Origin: Akkermansiaceae bacterium
GTDB lineage: Bacteria > Verrucomicrobiota > Verrucomicrobiia > Verrucomicrobiales > DEV007
NCBI GenBank assembly: GCA_024233005.1
Contig: JACKQE010000011.1
Span: forward strand, 1 to 64,000
Direction of reading: 5' to 3'
DNA: 64,000 nt
Position 1 is the first letter of the stretch; the number at the start of each line of letters is the position of its first letter. Shown here piece after piece: positions 1-9,064 of this stretch. Under the pieces are notes generated by a model. The model saw only the letters and a list, made by a program, of their open reading frames with translations, searched no databases and was not told the origin of the DNA. The position numbers and the translations under genes are program-made.

Positions 1-2
1 AC

Positions 3-260
3 CTGCCGATCGGCGGTTCGGCCGTCGTCCATGAACTTTCTCCAGCCTGCACGGGCGCCGAGCGCCGGCGGTTGCTCGACCTGGGGGTGGTTCCGGGGAC
101 ACGGATCCGCTGTGAATTTGCCAGTCCTTTTGGATCGCCGCGCAGTTACCTCATCCGCGGGGCGTTGATTGCCTTGCGGGACTACCAGGCCGATCGCATT
201 CTCACGCACAGCGCCGAAATCGAAATCGAGAACGAGAACGAGACGTCCGCCTCCCCATGA
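3..260 (+). CDS. feoA: FeoA-domain protein, 3' end only
   Basis: The open frame enters from outside the window, so the start is missing. The visible 85 residues have the SH3-like FeoA pattern: LPIGGSAVVHEL near the beginning, then RRLLDLGVVPGT and a hydrophobic SYLIRGALIALRDYQADRI strand pair. FeoA is a small cytoplasmic partner of the FeoB ferrous iron transporter. The tail ends in a short acidic repeat (EIEIENENET) produced by repeated gaaatc and gagaac units, which is not part of the usual fold. Its TGA stop overlaps the feoB ATG at 257 (ATGA), so the two are translationally coupled. Identification rests on fold pattern and the neighbour. Confidence 0.85.
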   Translation: MPIGGSAVVHELSPACTGAERRRLLDLGVVPGTRIRCEFASPFGSPRSYLIRGALIALRDYQADRILTHSAEIEIENENETSASP

Positions 261-1072
261 AACCTCCCGAAACCCATGTCCCCGGCGAGGCCTGCCAGAC
301 CTGTCCGTCCCGCTACAGCCAACTCCGGAAGCTGGGGCTGAACATTGAGAACAGTGATTTTGTGGTCGCTCTCGCCGGCAATCCCAACACCGGCAAGACC
401 ACCGTTTTCAATGCCCTCACCGGCTTGCGAATGCACACCGGAAACTGGCCGGGAAAAACCATCAGCCGGGCGGAGGGCGCTTTTTCCTACGAAGACAAGC
501 GATTCAAACTGGTCGATCTGCCGGGCACTTATTCCCTGCTCTCGGCCTCTCCCGATGAGGAGGTGGCGCGCAGTTTTCTGCTTTTCGGTCAGCCTGACGT
601 GACGGTGATCGTGGCGGATGCCACCTGCATGGAGCGCAATTTGAACCTGATCCTGCAGGTGCTGCAAATCACCCGTCGCGCGGTACTGTGCCTGAATCTG
701 ATGGACGAAGCACGGGCGCATGGAATCGACATCGACATCCGCAATCTGGCGCGGGACCTCGGAGTGCCGGTGATCCCCAGCGCCGCCCGCTCCAACGAGG
801 GGATTCCGGAATTGATCCGTGAGATCCACACCATGGCCGTGCGGAGCGACTCTCCCGCACCCCGCCGGTTGCCTCTGGAAGTGCCGGGGCTGCGTCTGGC
901 CCTCGACCGTGTCGAAGGGGAACTGCAGGAAGCGTTTCCCCGTCTGGCCCAACCCAGATGGGTGGCGCTGCGCCTGCTCGAAGGCGACCGGGAAATCATT
1001 GAGGCGGTGAAGTCCGGGGACATCGGAGGCCTTGCCGAGCCGATCGGCGCCAGTCTGTTGCGGGATATTTAA
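257..1072 (+). CDS. feoB: FeoB N-terminal GTPase domain (feoB split, part 1)
   Basis: This 271-residue product is the cytosolic G domain of the ferrous iron transporter FeoB. A Cys pair (CQTC, residues 13-16) precedes the domain. The G1 loop GNPNTGKTT starts at residue 41, DLPGTYSL is the G3 region and NLMDEARAHG is the G4 region. The frame then runs through the helical GDI-like part (LRLLEGDREIIEAVKSGD) and stops at TAA 1070-1072, just where the linker to the membrane domain should begin. The membrane domain continues in the +1 frame from about 1071. FeoB is normally one chain of about 650-770 residues, so this is a frameshifted gene, a programmed +1 shift, or a two-subunit FeoB. Confidence 0.85.
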   Translation: MKPPETHVPGEACQTCPSRYSQLRKLGLNIENSDFVVALAGNPNTGKTTVFNALTGLRMHTGNWPGKTISRAEGAFSYEDKRFKLVDLPGTYSLLSASPDEEVARSFLLFGQPDVTVIVADATCMERNLNLILQVLQITRRAVLCLNLMDEARAHGIDIDIRNLARDLGVPVIPSAARSNEGIPELIREIHTMAVRSDSPAPRRLPLEVPGLRLALDRVEGELQEAFPRLAQPRWVALRLLEGDREIIEAVKSGDIGGLAEPIGASLLRDI

Positions 1073-1079
1073 ACCTGGC

Positions 1080-2489
1080 ATGAAAACACCCGAAGAAGTC
1101 ATCAAAGGGGCCGACGAGCTGCGCTGGCAGTTGCCCCAGAATCTTCACGACCGCATCACGGAGTCCATTTATGCGGAAGCCGCTGCCATCGCGGACCGGA
1201 GCATCACCCGGCCGGGAAGTTCCCGGCGCCTCGCGTGGCAGCAGAAACTTGACCGCATCCTGACCAATCCCTGGAGCGCGTTCCCGATCATGGTCCTGGT
1301 GCTCGGGGCCATCCTTTGGCTGACCATCACGGGAGCCAACTATCCATCGAGCCTGCTGGCCACTCTCCTCGTCGACAAAGGGCACGCGCTGCTCTCAGGC
1401 TGGTTCACAGCCCTCGGTTCTCCCGCCTGGTTAAAGGGCCTGCTCGTCGACGGCATGTATCTGGCCACCGCATGGGTGATCGCGGTGATGTTGCCGCCGA
1501 TGGCGATCTTTTTCCCCTGTTTCACGCTGCTGGAAGATTTCGGATTTCTTCCCCGAGTGGCGTTCAATTTGGACCGTATTTTCCAACGTGTCGGGGCCCA
1601 TGGGAAGCAGGCGCTGACCATGGCGATGGGACTGGGGTGCAATGCGGCCGGAGTGGTGGCCACTCGCATCATCGACTCCCCCCGGGAACGTCTCATCGCC
1701 ATCCTGACCAACAATTTCTCCCTCTGCAACGGCCGCTGGCCGACCCAGATCCTGATGGCCAGCATCTTCCTCGGCACCCTCGCCCCGAAAGGCTGGGGCA
1801 CCTCGATCGCCGCGCTGTCCGTGCTCGTGGTGGCGCTGCTTGGCTTTGGATTCGCCATGCTGACCTCCTGGTTGCTGGCGCGCACAGTCCTCCGTGGCGA
1901 GGCGACCTCCTTCAGCCTTGAACTCCCGCCCTACCGTCCGCCCAATTTTTGGAAAACGCTCTACACCTCCCTGATCGATCGCACCATCATTGTGCTCTGG
2001 CGGGCGGTGGTCTTTGCCCTGCCGGCCGGGGCCGCGATCTGGCTGTCGGCCCATATTCCGGTTGGGGATCAAAGCCTGGCGGAGTGGTTCATCCACGCCA
2101 CCGATCCCTTTGCCTGGATGTTCGGTCTCACCGGGGTGATTCTGTTGGCCTACATCGTGGCCATTCCCGCCAATGAGATCGTCGTTCCGACCATTCTGAT
2201 GCTGACCGTCATGGTCACCGGGACTGGCGGCGGGCAGGGAGCGGGCGTGATGTTTGAAGCCGACAATGACGCCGTGCTCTCCATTCTGACCGCCGGGGGC
2301 TGGACCACTCTCACGGCAGTCTGCCTGATGCTCTTCAGCCTCTGCCACAATCCCTGTTCCACCACGCTTTACACGATCTATCGCGAGACCCAAAGCGCCA
2401 AATGGACGGTCGTTTCCGCCCTGCTGCCACTGGTGATGGGCTTCGCGCTGTGCGCGTTGGTCGCGGCGGTTTGGCGATGGGTCGCGTGA
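1080..2489 (+). CDS. feoB: FeoB membrane domain (feoB split, part 2)
   Basis: This frame encodes the FeoB permease. It begins with a linker containing GADELRWQLPQNLHDRI and then has about eight hydrophobic segments. The first gate region reads GCNAAGVVATRIIDSPRER followed by NNFSLCNGRWP, and the second gate region contains SLCHNPCSTTLYTIYRE, both recognisable as FeoB core motifs. The first in-frame ATG after the upstream stop is at 1080, seven bases after TAA, with no good ribosome binding site. The same frame is open upstream of it, and GIFKPGMKTPEEV would join smoothly onto LLRD of the G domain after a +1 shift near 1070. Family assignment is secure. Whether this is made as a separate polypeptide is not. 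Confidence 0.85.
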   Translation: MKTPEEVIKGADELRWQLPQNLHDRITESIYAEAAAIADRSITRPGSSRRLAWQQKLDRILTNPWSAFPIMVLVLGAILWLTITGANYPSSLLATLLVDKGHALLSGWFTALGSPAWLKGLLVDGMYLATAWVIAVMLPPMAIFFPCFTLLEDFGFLPRVAFNLDRIFQRVGAHGKQALTMAMGLGCNAAGVVATRIIDSPRERLIAILTNNFSLCNGRWPTQILMASIFLGTLAPKGWGTSIAALSVLVVALLGFGFAMLTSWLLARTVLRGEATSFSLELPPYRPPNFWKTLYTSLIDRTIIVLWRAVVFALPAGAAIWLSAHIPVGDQSLAEWFIHATDPFAWMFGLTGVILLAYIVAIPANEIVVPTILMLTVMVTGTGGGQGAGVMFEADNDAVLSILTAGGWTTLTAVCLMLFSLCHNPCSTTLYTIYRETQSAKWTVVSALLPLVMGFALCALVAAVWRWVA

Positions 2490-2558
2490 CTCCAATCACC
2501 CGGGGTCTCGGCCCATCAGGTTTTGGGAAAAAGTTCGCCCCCGGACGCGGTTTCCGCT

Positions 2559-4538
2559 ATGAGTGGGGTTGTGAAGCGCCTTCACCCCGCCTCGAAATCC
2601 CGCCTGCTCTTCCTTGCCCTCGTGCCGGTTGCTTTCGGCGCGGGTGGACTGGCGGAGGAACGCGGGCTGAAAAACGCGGACCACTGGTCCTACCAGCCAC
2701 TTCGGCAGGTGGCCCCGCCGGCGTCGGGGGAAGCCCATCCCATCGACGCCTTCGTCTTTTCCCAATTGGCCCGGAACGGGTTGAAACCGAATCCACCAGC
2801 GGAACGACGCCTCCTCATCCGGAGGCTCACCTTTGATCTGCACGGATTGCCTCCCACTCCGCAAGAAACCGACGCCTTCGTGGCGGATCCGGACGCCGAC
2901 GGGGCCGCCACCGCAAAACTGATCGAGCGACTTCTGGCCTCCTCCCGCTACGGTGAGCGCTGGGCGAGGCATTGGCTCGATGTGGCGCGCTACAGTGAAA
3001 GCCAGGGGTTTGAGCGGGACAAGTTCCGGCCGAATGCCTGGCGTTACCGGGACTATGTGATCGGGAGTCTCAATGGCGACAAGCCCTATGATCTGTTTGC
3101 CAGAGAACAGATTGCGGGGGATGTGCTGGAACCCGTGAGCCGGGAAGGCATCATTGCCACCGGATTCCTCGTCGCCGGTCCCTGGGACGAGGTCGGCAAC
3201 AGCCAGGCCAGCCCGGTCATGAAGGCCCGGGTGCGCGAGGAGGAACTGGAAGATCTTGTGGGCACCGTCGGTCAAACCTTTCTGGGGGTCACGATCAACT
3301 GCGCCCGTTGTCACGACCACAAGTTCGATCCCATCCCGGCCAAAGATTACTACGCTTTCAAAGCGGTCTTTGAAGGCATCTGGCACGGGGAGCGGACGAT
3401 CCTGCCCCCCGTGGAGTTGACACGGGTGAATCCTGAGGTTGAGAAGCTGAAAACTCGCCTGGCGAAGGTGACTGAGAATCTCAAAGACGCAAGCCCGGCC
3501 GCAGCCTCTCCGGAGCGGGACAGGCTGCAGCGGGAACTCGGCGCGTTGCTGCCGGAAGCCTATGCGGCCACCCCCCGGGTGCCGCAAGCGACGCATCTGC
3601 TGGAGCGGGGTGACATCAAACAGAAGCGCGGAATCATCGCGGCTGGCGGGTTGTGCGTTCTCAACGCCGAATTCGGCCTGTCCCCGGACGCTCCGGAGGC
3701 GGATCGTCGCAAGGCTTTCGCCCACTGGATGACCTCGCCGGAAAACCCGTTGTTTGCCCGCACCATCGTCAACCGGGTGTGGCATTATCATTTCGGGACT
3801 GGTCTGGTGGCCACGCCGAACGATCTTGGTGTCAGTGGCGGCGTGCCTTCGCATCCCGGGTTGCTGGACTGGCTGGCCGGTGAGTTCATCCGGGGAGGTT
3901 GGAGCCTGAAGCAACTCCACACCCTCATCCTAACCTCGAAAACCTGGCGGCAGGCCTCCACCGCGAACGCCGCAGCCCTGGCGGTGGATGCCGGCAACCG
4001 CCTGCTTTGGCGGTTCAGTCCGCAGCGGCTCGAAGCCGAAGAGGTGAGGGATGCCCTGCTGGCAATCTCAGGCAGCCTGAATCCGGCCATGGGCGGGCCG
4101 AGCGACCGGCCTTATGACCTGGTGATCGACAACACCCATTTCTATACCTTCAAAGACGGGGATGATCCGGAATTCAACCGCCGGACGATTTATCGAGCCC
4201 AGGTGGCTTCCCTGCGCGATTCCCTGCTCGATTCCCTCGACTGCCCGGGCATCGGTCTGAAGTCCCCGGTTCGCGGCATCACTTCGACCCCGGTGCAGGC
4301 TCTCTCGATGATGAACAACGCTTTCGTCGATCGGCAGTGTCGTCGCTTCGCCGGGAGACTCGAAGCCGCCCATCCGGGCAATTTCAGGGCTCAGCTGGAG
4401 GAGGCTTTTCAGCTGGCGCTCGGCAGGAGGCCCACTGAGGAGGAACGGCACCGGTTGGAAACGGAACTTGCCGCCCAACCGCTCGATCAGGTCTGTTGGG
4501 TGCTTTTCAACACCACCGAGTTCGCCTTTGTTCAATGA
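2559..4538 (+). CDS. DUF1549/DUF1553 secreted protein (PSD1-type, short form)
   Basis: The 659-residue product starts with a signal peptide (KSRLLFLALVPVAFGAGG). The DUF1549 part has HPIDAFVFSQL, RRLLIRRLTFDLHGLPPTP and RYGERWARHWLDVARYSES, and ends at the haem-like CARCHDHKFDPI. The C-terminal DUF1553 part contains NPLFARTIVNRVWHYHFG, TPNDLGVSG and LKQLHTLILTSKTWRQAS. The N-terminal cytochrome c-like PSCyt1 domain and the inserted LamG domain found in many relatives are absent, so this is the compact form. These proteins are always found in PVC bacteria next to DUF1501 proteins; their biochemical role is unproven. The ATG at 2559 was preferred over a TTG at 2523 because it directly precedes the signal peptide. 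The stop overlaps the next gene by 4 bp. Confidence 0.88.
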   Translation: MSGVVKRLHPASKSRLLFLALVPVAFGAGGLAEERGLKNADHWSYQPLRQVAPPASGEAHPIDAFVFSQLARNGLKPNPPAERRLLIRRLTFDLHGLPPTPQETDAFVADPDADGAATAKLIERLLASSRYGERWARHWLDVARYSESQGFERDKFRPNAWRYRDYVIGSLNGDKPYDLFAREQIAGDVLEPVSREGIIATGFLVAGPWDEVGNSQASPVMKARVREEELEDLVGTVGQTFLGVTINCARCHDHKFDPIPAKDYYAFKAVFEGIWHGERTILPPVELTRVNPEVEKLKTRLAKVTENLKDASPAAASPERDRLQRELGALLPEAYAATPRVPQATHLLERGDIKQKRGIIAAGGLCVLNAEFGLSPDAPEADRRKAFAHWMTSPENPLFARTIVNRVWHYHFGTGLVATPNDLGVSGGVPSHPGLLDWLAGEFIRGGWSLKQLHTLILTSKTWRQASTANAAALAVDAGNRLLWRFSPQRLEAEEVRDALLAISGSLNPAMGGPSDRPYDLVIDNTHFYTFKDGDDPEFNRRTIYRAQVASLRDSLLDSLDCPGIGLKSPVRGITSTPVQALSMMNNAFVDRQCRRFAGRLEAAHPGNFRAQLEEAFQLALGRRPTEEERHRLETELAAQPLDQVCWVLFNTTEFAFVQ

Positions 4539-5941
4539 TCGACCGTCGCCATTTTCTCTCCCGCACCGCCAACGGCATCGGTCTTGTCGCGGCGAACTGG
4601 TTGCTTGGTCGGGAGGCCCGCGGCGCTTCCCCCTACCATGAGAAAGATGTCCACTTCCCGCCCCGGGCCAAGCGAGTCATCCATATCTGCGCCTTGGGCG
4701 GAGTCAGCCAGGTGGACACCTTTGATTACAAGCCCGAACTGGCACGGCATCACGGCCAGGAGTACCAGAACCCTGACTACGATCCGTTCTTCGCGAAACC
4801 GGGCCTGATTTTCAAAAGCCCTTTTTCGTTTCAACAACATGGGGCGTCGGGTCGCTGGGTTTCGGACCTTTTTCCCCACCTTGCCTCCTGTGTCGATGAC
4901 CTGACCTTTGTCTATTCGATGCGCAGCCGGAACTCCAACCACACGCCGGCCACGTTCCTGGAAAACACGGGATTCTCTTTCAACGGCTTTCCCAGTTTGG
5001 GCGCCTGGGTCTCCTACGGACTCGGCTCCGAAAACCAGAACCTGCCCGCCTACGTGGTGTTGCCCGATGCGCGAGGGCTGCCGGCGGGAGGTTCGATCAA
5101 TTGGTCGTCCGGCTTTCTCCCGGCGGTGCACCAAGGCGTCGCCTTCCGCTCCGAAGGCGAACCGATCGCGGATCTCCGAACTCCCGCCAGGATTCCGACC
5201 GGCACCCGTCGGGCCGCTTCCGGGGTGCTCGACTCCCTGAACCGTGATTTCGCCGAGGCTCATCCCGGCGACGACGCCTTCCAGGCCCGGATCCGGTCTT
5301 ACGAGTTGGCTGCCAAAATGCAGTTGAGCGTGCCCGGCATCGTGGATATCGAGCAGGGCGAATCCGCCGCCACCCGCCGGCTCTACGGCTTGGAGAACCG
5401 GCAGAGCGCCGCCTTCGGCCGCAACTGTCTTCTGGCCCGCCGACTTTGCGAGCGGGGGGTGCGCTTCGTGCAGTTGTTTCACGGCGGTGCTTTCGGGGGA
5501 AGTCCCCGGAAGAACTGGGATGCCCACGAGGACATTGTCGAGAATCACGGGAACCAGGCGGCCTCCCTGGACCAGCCCGTCGCCGGATTGATCCAGGACT
5601 TGAAATCCCGCGGACTGTTGGAAGATACCATCGTGGTGGTGACCAGTGAATTCGGTCGCACTCCGGTGACGCAGGGGATCGGCGGGAAGGGGCGCGACCA
5701 TCATCCCGATGGCTTCACGGTCTGGATGGCCGGGGGAGGCTTCCGGCCCGGTATCGGCCACGGTGCCACGGATGAACTCGGGTTCAAGGCGGTCGACAAA
5801 CCTCAGGAGTTCTACGACATCCATGCCACCCTGCTCCATTTGCTGGGGATGAACCACCGCGATCTCACGTTCTATCACAACGGCGTGCGTCGCCGCCTCA
5901 CCGATGTGCATGGGGAAGTGATTCATGACATTCTGGCGTGA
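4535..5941 (+). CDS. DUF1501 protein with Tat signal
   Basis: The start codon overlaps the preceding stop as ATGA, fixing the start. The N terminus IDRRHFLSRTANGIG is a twin-arginine signal, giving a 468-residue exported folded protein. DUF1501 belongs to the alkaline phosphatase/sulfatase superfamily. Typical features are HICALGGVSQVDTFDYKP near the N terminus, VVVTSEFGRTPVTQG, and GRDHHPDGFTVWMAGGG in the C-terminal half, followed by the closing HLLGMNHRDLTFYHNG. It forms a unit with the DUF1549/1553 gene, an arrangement repeated many times in planctomycete and verrucomicrobial genomes. The substrate of either partner is not known. No unusual residues were seen. Confidence 0.9.
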   Translation: MIDRRHFLSRTANGIGLVAANWLLGREARGASPYHEKDVHFPPRAKRVIHICALGGVSQVDTFDYKPELARHHGQEYQNPDYDPFFAKPGLIFKSPFSFQQHGASGRWVSDLFPHLASCVDDLTFVYSMRSRNSNHTPATFLENTGFSFNGFPSLGAWVSYGLGSENQNLPAYVVLPDARGLPAGGSINWSSGFLPAVHQGVAFRSEGEPIADLRTPARIPTGTRRAASGVLDSLNRDFAEAHPGDDAFQARIRSYELAAKMQLSVPGIVDIEQGESAATRRLYGLENRQSAAFGRNCLLARRLCERGVRFVQLFHGGAFGGSPRKNWDAHEDIVENHGNQAASLDQPVAGLIQDLKSRGLLEDTIVVVTSEFGRTPVTQGIGGKGRDHHPDGFTVWMAGGGFRPGIGHGATDELGFKAVDKPQEFYDIHATLLHLLGMNHRDLTFYHNGVRRRLTDVHGEVIHDILA

Positions 5942-5978
5942 TGCTTCCCCGGATTCCTCTCCTGCACTCCACCCCATC

Positions 5979-7940
5979 ATGAAGTTCTGCCACTGGGTCC
6001 TTTTTTGTTCTCTTGGAATGTGGTCCGGAATCACCTCCGGCGAGGAAGCCGGTCGGGTTCTGGAAGCCAAGCGCTGGCACCTGGGAAAGGTCGGGCAGTG
6101 GGAGTGGGATGTTTACCGGGACCGGCCCGTCGATGCCGGGCGTATTGAAATCCATTTTGACGACGGGAAGAACGCCGCGGAGCAAACCTTGCGGATCTGG
6201 CAGCGGGATGTCAAACTCGGCTGGCCCGTCGCTCTCAACGGACGGAAACTGGGAGTCTTGGTCCCCTCGGAAACCGCCATGGAGACGCTGTTTGCGGTGC
6301 CTCCCGGACTCCTCAAAGACGGGGAAAATGTCCTGACTGTGGAGCCACCATCCGCTCTGGATGATGTTGAGGTCGGGCCGGTTACTTTGATGAGTCTGCC
6401 GGTTTCAGACTATCTGGGCCAGGCCAGCCTCGCGATCACCGTGACCGACGCGGCCTCCGGCAAGGCCCTCCCGTGCCGGATCACGGTGACCCGTTCCGTG
6501 GATGGCGCCCTGCAACCGCTCTCCGCCGGACCAGAGGGCGGGGTGGCGGTGCGGACGGGGGTGGTCTACACGCAGGCCGGGCAAGCCACGCTGGGACTGC
6601 CACCGGGGAGATACCGCATCCAAGCGGGGAGGGGATTCGAATGGAGCGTTGCCCAGTGCGAGGTTTCCCTGACCGGTGGCGCGGTGGCTCCTCTCACAAT
6701 GGAGTTGAGCCGTGAAGTGCCCACGGAAGGCTGGATTGCAGCCGACAGCCACATTCATACCCTGACCCACAGCGGGCATGGCGACGCGCGGATCGCGGAA
6801 CGCATGCTCACCATCGCGGGAGAAGGGATCGAGCTTGCCATCGCCACCGATCACAACCATCACACGGACTACGCTCCGGAGGCCGCGGCTGCGGGAGTGG
6901 CGCGGCACTTCACTCCGGCGGTTGGCAATGAGGTGACCACGAAACACGGCCACTTCAATGCCTTCCCCATCAAGGCCGGGGCCGCGGTGGCGGACTCCCG
7001 TCCCGAGAGCTGGTCCGAACTGTTGCCCCTGATCCGGGCCGTGCCCGGAGTGGAAGTCATCACGCTCAACCACCCCCGCGACCTCCACAGCGGCTTCGTT
7101 CCGCTGGGGGGACTGCAGTTCAATGCGAAGACCGGTGAGCACCGGCAGGCCGCCGCGTTGGACATCGACGCCATGGAGGTCGTCACCTCCGCGGCCATGC
7201 AATCAGACATTCACCGGCTTTACCGGGACTGGTTCGCGCTGCTCAACCGGGGTCACCGCATTGCCGCCATCGCGTCGAGTGACAGTCACGATGTGAACCG
7301 GTTCATTCTCGGTCAGGGCCGCACCTATGTGGCGGCGGCGGATGGCGATCCCGGAAATCTGGACCTCGCCGGAGTGTGGCGGAGTTACCGGGAAGGCCGC
7401 CTGCTGGTGAGTCTTGGATTGCTCGCCCAGATGAAAGTCGATGGCCGCTTTGGGGTGGGCGATCTCGCGACGGGACTCGGCCCGGTTCTCACCGTGGAGG
7501 CCACGGTGTCCGGACCGTCCTGGGTGAGGGCGGACCACGTGGCACTCTATGGCAATGGCGTGCTGCTCCGAGAGGAGGTGTTGCGGGATGACTTCACTCC
7601 GGGGGAAAAAGCCCGTGTGGTCTGGAAGATTCCCCGACCGGAGCATGACTTGAACCTGGTGGTCATCGCGACCGGTCCGGGAGTGACCTCACCCTTTTGG
7701 GAGATCCCGCGACCTTACCAGCCCGACAGCAAAACCTTTGTTCCCCGCGTTCTCGGATCGACCAACCCCGTCTGGATCGATGCGGATGGCGACGGGCAGT
7801 ACCAATCGGCTCTGACCACGGCACTTGGCCTCCAGAAGCAATGCGGCGGGGATGACGCAAAGTGGGAGGCTGCCCTGAGGAACTGTGACGAAGCCATCCG
7901 CATTCAGGCCGCCCTGTTGAGAGGGCGGTCACCTCCATGA
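5979..7940 (+). CDS. CehA/McbA-type PHP-domain metallohydrolase, secreted
   Basis: This is a 653-residue exported protein (signal KFCHWVLFCSLGMWSGITSG). The N-terminal half looks like beta-sandwich modules, including a carboxypeptidase regulatory-like domain. From about residue 250 a PHP metal site appears: DSHIHTLTHSGHGD (D256 onward), ATDHNHHTDY, VGNEVTTKHGHFNAF, LNHPRD and SSDSHDVNR. This set of His, Asp and Glu ligands is that of the CehA/McbA family, whose characterised members hydrolyse carbaryl or phosphoesters; the native substrate here is unknown. The chosen ATG directly precedes the signal peptide, 37 bp after the DUF1501 stop. An open extension upstream is less likely. The gene converges on the GntR-type repressor. 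Confidence 0.82.
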   Translation: MKFCHWVLFCSLGMWSGITSGEEAGRVLEAKRWHLGKVGQWEWDVYRDRPVDAGRIEIHFDDGKNAAEQTLRIWQRDVKLGWPVALNGRKLGVLVPSETAMETLFAVPPGLLKDGENVLTVEPPSALDDVEVGPVTLMSLPVSDYLGQASLAITVTDAASGKALPCRITVTRSVDGALQPLSAGPEGGVAVRTGVVYTQAGQATLGLPPGRYRIQAGRGFEWSVAQCEVSLTGGAVAPLTMELSREVPTEGWIAADSHIHTLTHSGHGDARIAERMLTIAGEGIELAIATDHNHHTDYAPEAAAAGVARHFTPAVGNEVTTKHGHFNAFPIKAGAAVADSRPESWSELLPLIRAVPGVEVITLNHPRDLHSGFVPLGGLQFNAKTGEHRQAAALDIDAMEVVTSAAMQSDIHRLYRDWFALLNRGHRIAAIASSDSHDVNRFILGQGRTYVAAADGDPGNLDLAGVWRSYREGRLLVSLGLLAQMKVDGRFGVGDLATGLGPVLTVEATVSGPSWVRADHVALYGNGVLLREEVLRDDFTPGEKARVVWKIPRPEHDLNLVVIATGPGVTSPFWEIPRPYQPDSKTFVPRVLGSTNPVWIDADGDGQYQSALTTALGLQKQCGGDDAKWEAALRNCDEAIRIQAALLRGRSPP

Positions 7941-7952
7941 ACGCGGGCGGGT

Positions 7953-9038
7953 TCAGACCGTCCCGCCTGCGATGAGTTTTGGCATCAGCAAGTGCGCTCT
8001 ACCCGGCAGGGAAGACCCTTTGGCGAGGAGCAGGACCGCGGCGGAGACCCGGCGGGCAAACAGGTCCGGACTGGTGGCATACCGGGTGACGGCCGGAACC
8101 ACATGGTGGAGGAAAGATTCGTCGTCGCGCGACACCACCGCGATGTCGCGGGGAATGCGGAGGCCGCGTCCCATCAGATGCATCATTACAGTGAGGACAT
8201 GCATGGCCCGGGCCACGATGAAGGCGGTGGGTGGGTTCTTTGATTGGAGGGCCTTGTCCAGCAACGCGCAGATGTGATCCGGGCTCCCATCGTGACGGAT
8301 CACCTCCAGCAGGGGAGGCTGGCCCCCCTCCAGTGCTTCGCGGAGCCCGGCTTCACTCTCGGTTTCACCTCCATAGGCCCCTTCGGGCCGGACCAGGGCG
8401 AGGCACCGGTGACCTTTGCGCCGCAGCATCGCTCCAGCATGGCGGCACACGGCGCGGTAACGGGAGTCGAACGACGGGAGGGGAATTTCCGGGGCACATG
8501 ATCCCACCACGAGACAGGGGATCCCCTTTGCCACGAACCAGTGCTGCATCGGCTCCCGCGAACCGAACAGCAACCAGGCGGCCGCGGGGAGTCTCATCGT
8601 GATCTCCTCCAAGGTCCGGGCCGGATGATCGGAGAAACAGGCCGAGCTGACGTGGATCTCCAGGGAAAGCCCGGCCTGCGCGAGATCGGCTCTCAGTTGG
8701 TCCACCATCACCACGGAGGAAGGAGACATGGCCACGAGGGGACGGGGCGACAAGGCGACGACCAGCGACGTGTGGCGGACCTTTCCGACGCCGGTCAGTG
8801 GTGTGCCGATCTGACGCCGCTTCCGTTTGCTGACAGAAACGAGTTGTTCCCGTTCCAGCACCCGCAGCGCCGCCCGGATGGTCTGCCGGCTCACCTGGAA
8901 ATGTGAGCAGAGGGTGCGTTCCCCCGGGAGATGGCCCTGCCAGTGCCCCGCCGCAATGTGGGAGCGGAGACTCTCCGCCGTTTGGGTGATCAGGGAAAGC
9001 CTTTGGGGCAGGGGAATCGGTGAGGCAGGGGAAGGCAT
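7953..9038 (-). CDS. GntR-type repressor with LacI-like ligand-binding domain
   Basis: The 361-residue product has a winged helix at residues 15-80 (ESLRSHIAAGHWQGHLPGER, then SRQTIRAALRVLEREQLVSV), the GntR pattern. The C-terminal part resembles a periplasmic-binding-protein-like sensor of the LacI/GalR type (PPTAFIVARAMHVL, then GLRIPRDIAVVSRDDESF). This is the AraR/XynX-like architecture used for sugar-responsive repressors. It is divergent from the eight-gene operon beginning at 9109, across a 70-bp spacer holding two inverted repeats, one of which covers this gene's own start. That arrangement supports control of the operon and of itself. The effector is unknown and is presumably a product of operon metabolism. 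Confidence 0.85.
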   Translation of the reverse strand: MPSPASPIPLPQRLSLITQTAESLRSHIAAGHWQGHLPGERTLCSHFQVSRQTIRAALRVLEREQLVSVSKRKRRQIGTPLTGVGKVRHTSLVVALSPRPLVAMSPSSVVMVDQLRADLAQAGLSLEIHVSSACFSDHPARTLEEITMRLPAAAWLLFGSREPMQHWFVAKGIPCLVVGSCAPEIPLPSFDSRYRAVCRHAGAMLRRKGHRCLALVRPEGAYGGETESEAGLREALEGGQPPLLEVIRHDGSPDHICALLDKALQSKNPPTAFIVARAMHVLTVMMHLMGRGLRIPRDIAVVSRDDESFLHHVVPAVTRYATSPDLFARRVSAAVLLLAKGSSLPGRAHLLMPKLIAGGTV

Positions 9039-9060
9039 CTGGTTCGCAAAACAGACCAGA
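9038..9060. promoter_or_regulatory. Inverted repeat at the repressor start, candidate operator
   Basis: The arms TCTGGT (9038-9043) and ACCAGA (9055-9060) are a perfect 6-bp inverted repeat with 11 bases between. It overlaps the start codon region of the repressor gene on the minus strand, a position suited to autorepression. Binding is an inference from position only. Confidence 0.4.
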
Positions 9061-9064
9061 AGCT

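Noticed and set aside
1068..1074. TTTAAAC heptamer like a viral -1 slippery site in feoB
   Set aside because: Its codon phase matches neither feoB frame, and the shift needed is +1, not -1.
3295..3330. CARCH in the DUF1549 protein as evidence of a cytochrome c
   Set aside because: The motif is a fixed part of DUF1549 and the separate PSCyt1 domain is absent, so a haem protein cannot be claimed.
4532..6070. Long antisense open frames, for example 512 codons opposite the DUF1501 gene and 640 codons at 20710-22632
   Set aside because: They mirror real genes in high-GC DNA, lack starts and family patterns, and run against codon use; the sense frames have clear motifs.
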